DNA of 6,011 bases from Planctomycetota bacterium (GTDB taxonomy: Bacteria > Planctomycetota > Planctomycetia > Planctomycetales > Planctomycetaceae): NCBI GenBank assembly GCA_029977045.1, contig JAPOLP010000378.1, positions 1 to 6,011 of the forward strand, written 5' to 3'. This document shows positions 1-6,011 of the stretch, one piece after another (position 1 is the first letter of the stretch; each line of letters opens with the position of its first letter). Position numbers and translations under genes: made by a program. A model generated the notes under the pieces. The model was given only the letters and a program-made list of their open reading frames with translations, did not search any database and was not told the origin of the DNA.

Positions 1-1764
1 GAATTGCTCGCAGCGGCCGACAAGCGCACGCTCGTTCGCCGACTACACTTCGACCTGATCGGGCTGCCGCCGACACCGGAGGCAATCGAGACGTTTCTGG
101 CCGATGACTCGCCCGACGCTGTCGAACGTCTCGTCGATCGCCTGCTGACTTCACCGCAATTTGGCGAGCGCTGGGCACGCGTCTGGCTCGACCTGGCTCG
201 CTATACCGACACAACGGCGAGCTGGCTCAAGTCGACCGGCCAGGCGTGGCTGTATCGCGACTGGGTCGCGCGGGCAATGAACGACGACCGTCCGTTTGAC
301 GAGTTCGTGCGACTGCAGCTCGCCGCGGATCTGATGTCTGACATCGATCCGGCGGACTATGCGGCGCTTGGTTTTCTGGGCCTCAGTCCGACCTACTGGA
401 AAGAGCTGAAGCTGGCTCCTGAGGTCATTCGGGTCATCGTCGCGGAAGAGTGGGACGAGCGGATCGACGCGGTCTCCAGCACGTTTCTGGGGCTGACCGT
501 ATCGTGCGCCCGCTGTCACGATCACAAGTTCGATCCGGTCACGATGGACGACTACTACGGTCTGGCAGGCGTGTTCGCGAGCACGCAGCTCAGCGACCGC
601 CCGCTGCTGCCTGAACCGGAAGCCGCTGTTGTTCGGCAGGCAAAGCAGCAGGCCGAATCACTCGAAACAAAACTGGCGGCAATCAAGGACAAGAACTCCG
701 ACGAAGTGAAGTCGCTGCAGGCGGAGCTTGCAAAGCTTCGCAGCGAGACGCCTCACTACGACGCTCCATGGGCACACACTGTTTACGACTCAGCGCTCTA
801 TGTGCAGCCGAACGGTGCTGATGCAACGCGGCTGGAGTACAAAGACGGCGAGTTCCGCAACGTCAACGTCTTCCGCCGAGGCAACCCGGAAAACAAAGGC
901 GACGTCATCCCGCGACGGTTCCCGGCAGTTCTGTCGGCTCGCGATGCGGCGCCGTTCGAGCACGGCAGCGGGCGACTCGAACTAGCCGAATCGCTGCTTA
1001 CCGACGCCCAGGCACTGACGGCACGGGTCATCGTCAATCGAATCTGGGCGCAGTACTTCGGCCAGGGACTCGTGCGCACGCTGAGCAATTTCGGAGCGCA
1101 AGGCGAACGGCCAACGCACCCGGAACTGCTCGACGCACTGGCGAGCGGACTCGTCGAACACGACTGGTCGCTCAAGTGGCTGCACCGCACGATCGTCCTG
1201 TCCTCGACCTACCAGCAGAGCAGCGACTTCAACGCCGCGTTCAACGATCTCGATCCGGAAAACCGGCTGCTGTGGTCAATGCCGCGCAAGCGTCTGCCCG
1301 TCGAAATGTGGCGAGACGCGATGCTCGCCGCCGCCGGAAATCTTGACCAGCGCATTGGCGGAGCCCCGCAAGCCGTCGACGCCGCCGATAACCACCGCCG
1401 CACGCTGTACTCGCTGATCGCCCGCCGCGAACTGCATCAGATGCTGCGTCTGTACGACTTCCCCGAACCGACCGCCCACAGCCCGAAACGCGAACCAACC
1501 ACGACACCTCTGCAGCAACTCTTCGTCCTCAACGGCCCGCTGGTGAGAGAGCAGTCACAGTCGCTGGCACGCCGCTTACTCACGGATCACCAGTCTCGCG
1601 GAGACCGAGTCACCGCCGCCTATCAGCACCTCTTCAGCCGCCCGGCGACTCAGGCCGAACAAGAACTTGCGGGGGACTTTCTACAGTCGGCTGACTCCGA
1701 GCAGGCCTGGTCTCAATACCTGCAGGTTCTCTTCGGCCTGAACGAATTCCTGTTTGTGGATTGA
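1..1764 (+). CDS. DUF1549/DUF1553 (PSD1-type) planctomycete protein, 3' part, 5' end outside window
   Basis: This is the C-terminal 587 residues of a protein whose reading frame is already open at base 1; residues below count from the GAA codon at base 1. The DUF1549 part spans about residues 5-200, with the family-like segments RRLHFDLIGLPPTP (13-26), GERWARVWLDLARY (55-68) and SCARCHDHKFDP (168-179). The last contains a CxxCH (bases 505-519), the form of a c-type heme attachment site. A charged, coiled-coil-like stretch (about 205-250) leads into DUF1553 (about 320-587), recognisable from RVIVNRIWAQYFGQGLV, from THPELLDALA and from the C-terminal FSRPAT region. The family is very abundant in Planctomycetes and is usually exported, often with an N-terminal cytochrome or carbohydrate-binding region; that region would lie upstream and cannot be seen. 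The biochemical role is not established, and a redox or polysaccharide-related role is inference. A DUF1501 gene often follows such genes, but here the next gene is convergent. The stop is TGA at 1762-1764. Confidence 0.93.
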   Translation, partial: ELLAAADKRTLVRRLHFDLIGLPPTPEAIETFLADDSPDAVERLVDRLLTSPQFGERWARVWLDLARYTDTTASWLKSTGQAWLYRDWVARAMNDDRPFDEFVRLQLAADLMSDIDPADYAALGFLGLSPTYWKELKLAPEVIRVIVAEEWDERIDAVSSTFLGLTVSCARCHDHKFDPVTMDDYYGLAGVFASTQLSDRPLLPEPEAAVVRQAKQQAESLETKLAAIKDKNSDEVKSLQAELAKLRSETPHYDAPWAHTVYDSALYVQPNGADATRLEYKDGEFRNVNVFRRGNPENKGDVIPRRFPAVLSARDAAPFEHGSGRLELAESLLTDAQALTARVIVNRIWAQYFGQGLVRTLSNFGAQGERPTHPELLDALASGLVEHDWSLKWLHRTIVLSSTYQQSSDFNAAFNDLDPENRLLWSMPRKRLPVEMWRDAMLAAAGNLDQRIGGAPQAVDAADNHRRTLYSLIARRELHQMLRLYDFPEPTAHSPKREPTTTPLQQLFVLNGPLVREQSQSLARRLLTDHQSRGDRVTAAYQHLFSRPATQAEQELAGDFLQSADSEQAWSQYLQVLFGLNEFLFVD

Positions 1765-1903
1765 ATCGAACCCGAGACCAATCCGCGGTCGAAATGCGAC
1801 ACACAGAAGCGGCTTCGCAGTCCGAACTGGCCTGCGCCTGCTGAATCGTCGGTAACTTCAATGTCGAAACGCCCCCTGCGGCTGGCACCAAACCGGCGTA
1901 AGA

Positions 1904-1923
1904 CGCGCCGCTATCTCGGCGTG
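1904..1923. terminator. weak hairpin between convergent genes, possible terminator
   Basis: A 7-bp stem (1904-1910 with 1917-1923, loop CTATCT) lies in the 176-nt gap between two convergent genes. In plus-strand RNA all seven pairs form, one of them G-U; in minus-strand RNA that pair becomes an A-C mismatch. No U-rich tract follows on either strand, so it is not a classical intrinsic terminator. The call rests mostly on position. The rest of the gap (1765-1940) shows no gene and no convincing signal. Confidence 0.2.
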
Positions 1924-1940
1924 CGATCGGGCGGGTACCA

Positions 1941-3755
1941 TCAGTCGCCGATCAGGACGTCGGCGAATTCCTGCTTGAGTGCTGCCTGAGCTTTCTCGGC
2001 TTCGTTGAGGCTGACGAGAACGTTGATCAGCACTTCGCTGGTATTGATCAGGGCGACGTTGACCTGAGCGTTGGCGAGGGCATTGAAGAGTCGGTCGGCG
2101 ATGTCGGTGTGGCTTCGCAGGCCTACGCCGGCGACGGACAGCTTGGCAATTTCGCGGCGCGACGTGATCGCTCCCAGAGATTGTTCGGCGGTCATTTTCT
2201 CAAGCAGGGCGACGCAGTCGTCGAGCTGTTCGCGTTCGACAGTGAAGCCGATGTTCGCTTTTCCGCCGACACCGGCGTCCTGCACGATCATGTCGACGTT
2301 GATGCCTGCTGCAGCGATCTGGCCAAACACGCGGGCCGCGAAGCCCGGTTCGTCCGGGACGCCGGCGATCGACACCAGCGACTGGCCGTCGTGCAGCCGG
2401 ATGGCGTCCATCGAAACCTGCTCGACGTGCTCGCCCGACCGGTCGGCGGTGTCTGTATCCAGTTCCTTCGCGAGATCGTCGACGGAAACAGCGCCGCTGC
2501 CCGCCTGAAAGTAATCCGGATTCGCGTCGGCTTCGGCGGCGCCAAGTTCGTGCAGGCCGAACGCCGAGTGAACTGCCTGCAGTGCCTGCTCGGCGTCCGT
2601 CTTGGCAACCAGGACCGAGACCTTAATCTCGCTGGTCGTGATCATCAGGATGTTGATGCCGGCATCGGCCAGCGTCTGGAACATCTTCGCGGCAACGCCC
2701 GGCGTGTCGGCCATGCCGAGTCCGACGATTGAGATCTTGGCAACGTCGTTCTCGAAGTCGATGCCCGAGGCTCCGAGTTCGTCAGCGGCGGCCTTCGCGG
2801 CGGACAGCGTGTCCGAGAAGTCGCCCTTCTGAACGGTAAACGAGATCTCGGTGCGGCCGTCGTCACTGGCGTTCTGGACAATCATGTCGACGGCGACGTT
2901 CTTCTTCGCGATGCCGGAGAAGATCGTGCGCGCGGCTCCCGGCACGTCAGGCACGCCGAGCACCGTCACACGTGATTCGTTCCGCAGCAGCGCAGCTCCG
3001 GAGACCGGTCGTCGAGGAGTACCCGGGTGCGTGTAAATCCACGAACCCGGATTCTCATTGAAGCTGCAGCGCACGTAAATCGGGATGCCATACCGCTTGC
3101 CGATTTCGATCGACCGGCTGTGCATGACGCCGGCACCCATGCCAGCCAGTTCGAGCATCTCTTCAAAGCTGATTTCCGGCAGCTTCGACGCGTCTTTGGC
3201 GACGCGCGGATCGGTTGTGTAAACGCCGTCGACGTCGGTGTGAATGATGCACTGGCTGGGACGCAAAGCAGCAGCCAGAGCGACGGCTGACGTGTCACTG
3301 CCTCCTCGCCCGAGTGTCGTGATGTTGCCTTCCGGGTCGATTCCCTGGAATCCGCACGCGACGACGATGTGTCCGGAATCCAGCTTCTCGCGAATCCGGT
3401 CGCCGGCGATCGTCAGAATCTTCGCCTTGGTGTGGTGGCTGTCCGTCGCGATGCCGAGCTGCGAGCCGGTCATGCTGAACGCCTTGCCGCCCATCTCGTG
3501 AATGGCCATCGAGACGAGCGCCACGCTGACCTGCTCGCCCGTCGAGAGCAGCATGTCCATGTCGCGCGACGGCGGAGTCTCGGTCAGTTCAGCCGCCAGA
3601 TCGACCAGCCGGTCCGTGCTCTTGCCCATCGCCGAAACTACCATGACGACCTGATGCCCCTGACTTTGAGCATCCAGCGCCCGCTGTGCCGCCGCGCGAA
3701 TCTTCGCCGTATCGGCAACCGACGTCCCACCAAACTTCTGAACGATGACGGCCAC
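1941..3755 (-). CDS. lysC: Aspartate kinase with four ACT domains
   Basis: It phosphorylates L-aspartate with ATP to 4-aspartyl phosphate in the cytoplasm, the first step towards lysine, threonine and methionine. The protein has 604 residues. The kinase domain (about 1-255) shows KFGGTSV (7-13), SAMGKSTD (41-48), STGEQVS (71-77), TTLGRGGSDTSA (147-158), TDVDGVYTTDPR (173-184) and GAGVMHSRSIE (207-217), all typical of aspartokinases. Four ACT domains follow: about 264-335, 340-405, 460-530 and 538-604, with an acidic linker at about 406-455. ACT1 resembles ACT3 (both have VPDxPG and VDMIVQ), and ACT2 resembles ACT4 (TSEI/TSEV), so the regulatory pair is duplicated. Most bacterial enzymes have about 400-450 residues and two ACT domains; the four-ACT form of about 600 residues is known from cyanobacteria such as Synechocystis. 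Feedback inhibition by lysine and/or threonine is therefore expected but not shown. The GTG at 3755 is chosen because it begins (M)AVIVQKFGG and has AAGGAG eight bases upstream. An in-frame ATG at 3917 would add 54 unrelated residues. The stop is TGA. There is no homoserine dehydrogenase or decarboxylase fusion. Confidence 0.96.
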   Translation of the reverse strand: MAVIVQKFGGTSVADTAKIRAAAQRALDAQSQGHQVVMVVSAMGKSTDRLVDLAAELTETPPSRDMDMLLSTGEQVSVALVSMAIHEMGGKAFSMTGSQLGIATDSHHTKAKILTIAGDRIREKLDSGHIVVACGFQGIDPEGNITTLGRGGSDTSAVALAAALRPSQCIIHTDVDGVYTTDPRVAKDASKLPEISFEEMLELAGMGAGVMHSRSIEIGKRYGIPIYVRCSFNENPGSWIYTHPGTPRRPVSGAALLRNESRVTVLGVPDVPGAARTIFSGIAKKNVAVDMIVQNASDDGRTEISFTVQKGDFSDTLSAAKAAADELGASGIDFENDVAKISIVGLGMADTPGVAAKMFQTLADAGINILMITTSEIKVSVLVAKTDAEQALQAVHSAFGLHELGAAEADANPDYFQAGSGAVSVDDLAKELDTDTADRSGEHVEQVSMDAIRLHDGQSLVSIAGVPDEPGFAARVFGQIAAAGINVDMIVQDAGVGGKANIGFTVEREQLDDCVALLEKMTAEQSLGAITSRREIAKLSVAGVGLRSHTDIADRLFNALANAQVNVALINTSEVLINVLVSLNEAEKAQAALKQEFADVLIGD

Positions 3756-3763
3756 GGTCGTGG

Positions 3764-3769
3764 CTCCTT
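3764..3769 (-). promoter_or_regulatory. Ribosome binding site of lysC
   Basis: The minus strand reads AAGGAG here, eight bases before the GTG at 3755. It decides the start: the only upstream alternative considered, the ATG at 3917, would make the repeat hairpin part of the coding sequence and add residues unlike any aspartokinase N-terminus. Confidence 0.85.
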
Positions 3770-3793
3770 GTGTAAGTAGATCGCTCTCTTTGA

Positions 3794-3857
3794 AACAGAA
3801 GGCAACGAAGAAACCGAAGACCAGCACGGCTCTCCGATTCCTTCGTTGCCTTCTGTT
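3794..3857 (-). repeat. Long inverted repeat (27-nt arms, 10-nt loop) in the lysC leader
   Basis: The arms are 3794-3820 and 3831-3857, around the loop 3821-3830. Seventeen outer pairs (3794-3810 with 3841-3857) are perfect, and 24 of 27 match overall. The three differences are transitions, spaced three bases apart. In RNA of the lysC sense they become G-U pairs, so all 27 positions can pair; in the opposite RNA they are A-C mismatches. Each arm, read outward from the loop, is made of 9-nt units that start with CT and are mostly of the form CTTCnnTTn. The lysC-side arm has units at 3811-3819, 3802-3810 and 3793-3801 (minus strand) followed by CAAA. The other arm has units at 3832-3840, 3841-3849 and 3850-3858 (plus strand). 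This looks like two opposed copies of a dispersed repeat. The stem ends 24 nt before the AAGGAG of lysC. No U-tract follows on either side, which argues against an intrinsic terminator. It could be a mobile or REP-like repeat, an mRNA-stabilising stem or a leader regulator. Confidence 0.9.
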
Positions 3858-3877
3858 CGATCCAGATGCTCCGATGA

Positions 3878-3889
3878 GTGACGAGTCAC
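3878..3889. promoter_or_regulatory. Small dyad GTGAC-GA-GTCAC, possible operator
   Basis: A perfect 5-bp inverted repeat with a 2-nt centre lies between the candidate promoter and the large hairpin upstream of lysC. Its position, just downstream of the predicted transcription start, would suit a repressor site. Such short dyads are common by chance and no known regulator site is recognised, so this is only a candidate. Confidence 0.2.
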
Positions 3890-3907
3890 AACGGAGCACG
3901 GAGCGTG

Positions 3908-3936
3908 TATCTATCACACTGCCTGAACGGCTTCAA
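3908..3936 (-). promoter_or_regulatory. Weak candidate promoter for lysC
   Basis: On the minus strand TTGAAG (3936-3931, four of six to the -35 consensus) is followed after 17 nt by TAGATA (3913-3908, three of six), with TG one base before the -10 (extended -10 form). Transcription would begin near 3900 and give a leader of about 145 nt that carries the whole hairpin. The -10 match is poor and planctomycete promoters are not well defined, so confidence is low. Confidence 0.22.
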
Positions 3937-3988
3937 TTCGCGGCGAGTGGCGGCGTCTTGAACTTCCGGAATTCGAGCTGCAGCGACC

Positions 3989-6011
3989 TTACTTTTCGGA
4001 ACGTTTCGCCGGAATCCGGTGCAGCGTGTAGTGCCCGGTGGCTGGCCAGAGTAGCTCGCCGCCGACCTGCAGGCCGCAGTTGATCTCGTAAACGAAACCC
4101 GTCTTCAGCGGCGCGACTTTGAGGTCCGCCGTCAGACCATCTTCGGACACGGCCACCGATTCGATCATCGGCTGGTAGCGGCCTGAGTCCGGCGTCGCGT
4201 AGCTGCCCTCCCAGACTCGCGTGTAGCCGCTTATTGAGTAGCTGCCAGGTTTGGCGGCTTCGGTTCGGTCAACGGGTCGAGTGAACGAGATCTCAAAGCC
4301 GGTCGGCGTTGCCTGGATTTCGCGGATGCCTGCGGGCAGTTTCCCGTTGGCGGTCAGCTTGACGATGCTGCCCGTGTTCAGGCCGCCCAGCCAGCCGCTG
4401 TCGTGGATGCTGCCGACGTAGATCTCACCGTTCGGGCCGACGGTTACACAGATCGGGCCGAGGAAGTTGGCATCGGCGTCCGGGAACTCGGGCTTTGTCA
4501 GGAAGTACGTCGCGCCCTGAAGCTGGCCGTCGACTTCGTGATACGTTAAGCGGATCAGGTGCTTGCCGTTGTACTCGGCCCCGATTATGTGCCCGGCGAA
4601 CTCTTGGATCGGGAAGTCGTCCGGCAACACCGCGATGCCGTTGATGCTGCGCGTCCACGGATGCGGAATCTGCACCGCCGGCGGCTGAGCGTCGACTTTC
4701 AGGTCTTCTTCGTAGCGTTTCGGGACTCCAAAGTGGACGTCCTGCCGCAGGTGGTTAAGTTCGTTGAACGTGTTCTGCACGCCCTGATTGTCCGTCGCGA
4801 ACAGCCGACCCTTTGAGTCAATCGCCAGCCCTGTTGGATAACGAAACGCGTGCGAGAAGGGCGAAGGCGTTCCGTCGGGAGCAATCTTCAGCACCTTGCC
4901 TCGCCAGCGAGCCTGCTCTTTCGGTCGGTCGCGCTGGGCGTAGTCGCCACCCAGACCGACGTAAAGGTTGCCGGCCTGATCGCGAACGATGCCGCACGTC
5001 CAGTCGTGGTAGTTGTCGTTGTACCCCCAGCCAGTCGAGAAGACCGACCGCTCATCCGCCCGGCCATCGCCGTTAGCATCGCGAAGCCGCAGCAGTTCCG
5101 GCTTGTGCGCAACGATCAGACTGTCACCGTCCTCAATAATTCCGTAAGGAGCCGCGAGCCCGTCCTCAACCAGCGTCAGTGAGTCTTCGACCCCATCTCC
5201 GTCGGAATCCTTCGCCGTGTAAACATGCCCCTGCAGCGAGGTGAACGCCAGCCGTCCATCGTCGAGAACCGTCATTGCCGTCGGCATGATCTTCGTGTTG
5301 ATCGGCAACTGCACGCCGTCGAAGCCAGGAGCCGATTTGATCTCATTCTGCGGCGAGTCACCGGCAGCCTTGAGAGTGACGGAGAGCGGTGGACGATCCA
5401 GCTTCGCCGCGTAGTGCAGCCACGTTCGTGCAGGGCGTTGTCGACTGTCTAGCCGAAAGGCTCTTTGATGTTGAACTCCTTGCAAGTTGTCACCCGGCAC
5501 CCGCAACACTTCCGATGTTTGCATATCTCTAGTGAAGAGCAGAGGTTCTCCCAGAACGGCCTTCTTCGCATGGCTCAGTACGACAAGCGAATAACCCGGC
5601 GGCATCCGATACGGCGTCACCTCGCGAGTCAAACCTGACCACCCATCGCTGCGTGCAGGTAAGGGAAGAATCCTTTCGCCGACTTCGACAGAGTGTTCCT
5701 TGCCTTCCACTTCAAACGTCAACGCGTACCGCAGGCGAACTCCGTCTTTGTACAAGCTGTAATCCTTCAGCCATCCACCCATATCGAGCCGACGGACCGG
5801 ATGGATGAGTTCATCCAGTATCTTCTCTTCCGCGACATCCGATCGGACGAGCGCATAGTTGGACTGAGGCGAATCGTCGTTTGTCGCTCCCAGTCCAACC
5901 GCAATGTCCGAGCCGGCCATGTCCCAGTACCAGCTTTTGCCGATGGTTCGCTGGCGGGCGAAATCTCCGAAGGTCCAGCGGCGGAGCGTAAGCGTGTCGA
6001 GGTCGATGAGA
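3989..6011 (-). CDS. Secreted-type glucose/sorbosone-dehydrogenase-like beta-propeller protein, 3' part, 5' end outside window
   Basis: The frame stays open to the window edge, so the ATG at 5920 is internal: the 30 codons before it (6010-5921) encode a natural continuation that includes RTIGKSWYWDM. In all 673 residues are visible, numbered here from the codon at 6010-6008. Residues 1 to about 225 form a beta-rich N-terminal part that I cannot assign to a named domain. Residues of about 235-555 look like a sorbosone/glucose-dehydrogenase-type propeller, with repeated blade signatures of the DxxGxLY kind: DGRLAFTS (251-258), AGNLYVGLG (346-354), TGLAIDSKGRLFATDNQG (393-410) and NGEIYVGS (527-534). 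Two DxDGDG/DxNGDG loops (bases 5183-5209 and 5051-5080) resemble calcium-binding loops. A C-terminal beta domain (about 560-660) follows. In Planctomycetes and Verrucomicrobia such propellers are commonly parts of large exported proteins with cytochrome c or laminin-G-like modules, which would be upstream. Cofactor and substrate are unknown. The stop is TAA at 3991-3989. The gene is on the same strand as lysC, 233 nt upstream. Confidence 0.8.
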   Translation of the reverse strand, partial: LIDLDTLTLRRWTFGDFARQRTIGKSWYWDMAGSDIAVGLGATNDDSPQSNYALVRSDVAEEKILDELIHPVRRLDMGGWLKDYSLYKDGVRLRYALTFEVEGKEHSVEVGERILPLPARSDGWSGLTREVTPYRMPPGYSLVVLSHAKKAVLGEPLLFTRDMQTSEVLRVPGDNLQGVQHQRAFRLDSRQRPARTWLHYAAKLDRPPLSVTLKAAGDSPQNEIKSAPGFDGVQLPINTKIMPTAMTVLDDGRLAFTSLQGHVYTAKDSDGDGVEDSLTLVEDGLAAPYGIIEDGDSLIVAHKPELLRLRDANGDGRADERSVFSTGWGYNDNYHDWTCGIVRDQAGNLYVGLGGDYAQRDRPKEQARWRGKVLKIAPDGTPSPFSHAFRYPTGLAIDSKGRLFATDNQGVQNTFNELNHLRQDVHFGVPKRYEEDLKVDAQPPAVQIPHPWTRSINGIAVLPDDFPIQEFAGHIIGAEYNGKHLIRLTYHEVDGQLQGATYFLTKPEFPDADANFLGPICVTVGPNGEIYVGSIHDSGWLGGLNTGSIVKLTANGKLPAGIREIQATPTGFEISFTRPVDRTEAAKPGSYSISGYTRVWEGSYATPDSGRYQPMIESVAVSEDGLTADLKVAPLKTGFVYEINCGLQVGGELLWPATGHYTLHRIPAKRSEK

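Noticed and set aside
4..6. TTG at base 4 as the start of the DUF1549 protein
   Set aside because: The frame is open from base 1 and the visible sequence begins inside the DUF1549 domain, so the true start is upstream of the window.
2109..2732. 207-codon plus-strand open frame antisense to lysC
   Set aside because: It mirrors the GC-rich codon pattern of the aspartokinase on the other strand and has no recognisable domain. The aspartokinase reading is certain from many motifs.
3794..3857. The lysC leader hairpin as an intrinsic terminator of the propeller gene
   Set aside because: The stem is strong, but no run of T follows it on either strand and it is more than 130 nt from the propeller stop codon.
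3891..3904. Tandem 7-mer ACGGAGC twice
   Set aside because: Two copies of a short GC-rich word are expected by chance, and it is linked to no other signal.
3964..3974. TTCCGGAA and overlapping GAATTC palindromes just after the propeller stop codon
   Set aside because: These are short restriction-site-like palindromes with no stem long enough for a terminator and no flanking tract.
3756..3988. Lysine riboswitch or T-box upstream of lysC
   Set aside because: I could not find the conserved core segments of either, and the only strong structure is a single long hairpin.
5918..5920. ATG at 5920 as the start of the propeller protein
   Set aside because: The frame continues without a stop to the window edge with plausible protein sequence (RTIGKSWYWD), so this Met is internal.

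Overview
The window looks like chromosomal DNA from a GC-rich planctomycete (Planctomycetota), or less likely a related PVC-group bacterium. The evidence is a DUF1549/DUF1553 (PSD1-type) protein with a CxxCH motif, a large secreted-type beta-propeller dehydrogenase-like protein, and a ~600-residue aspartate kinase with a doubled regulatory region. No tRNA, rRNA, insertion sequence, CRISPR array or phage gene was seen.

Layout: (1) Bases 1-1764, plus strand, hold the C-terminal 587 residues of a DUF1549-DUF1553 protein whose start lies outside the window. (2) Bases 1765-1940 are a short convergent intergenic region with one weak hairpin. (3) Bases 1941-3755, minus strand, hold a complete aspartate kinase (lysC type) of 604 residues: one kinase domain and four ACT domains, starting at a GTG behind a good AAGGAG. 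(4) Bases 3756-3988 are the lysC leader region. It contains a strong inverted repeat (27-nt arms, 10-nt loop) just upstream of the ribosome binding site, a small GTGAC dyad and a weak promoter candidate. (5) Bases 3989-6011, minus strand, hold the C-terminal 673 residues of a glucose/sorbosone-dehydrogenase-like beta-propeller protein whose start also lies outside the window.

The two outer genes belong to families that planctomycetes carry in many copies and that are thought to act outside the cytoplasm, probably in redox or polymer breakdown; their substrates are unknown. The aspartate kinase does the first step of the aspartate pathway (lysine, threonine, methionine and, in many bacteria, diaminopimelate). 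It is on the same strand as the propeller gene, but the 233-nt gap and the leader structure suggest separate transcription.

The most interesting non-coding signal is the lysC leader inverted repeat. Its three arm mismatches all become G-U pairs in the lysC-sense RNA, so that transcript can form an uninterrupted 27-bp helix. Each arm is built of degenerate 9-nt units, as in dispersed repeat elements. Nothing else in the window suggests an undescribed multi-gene system.
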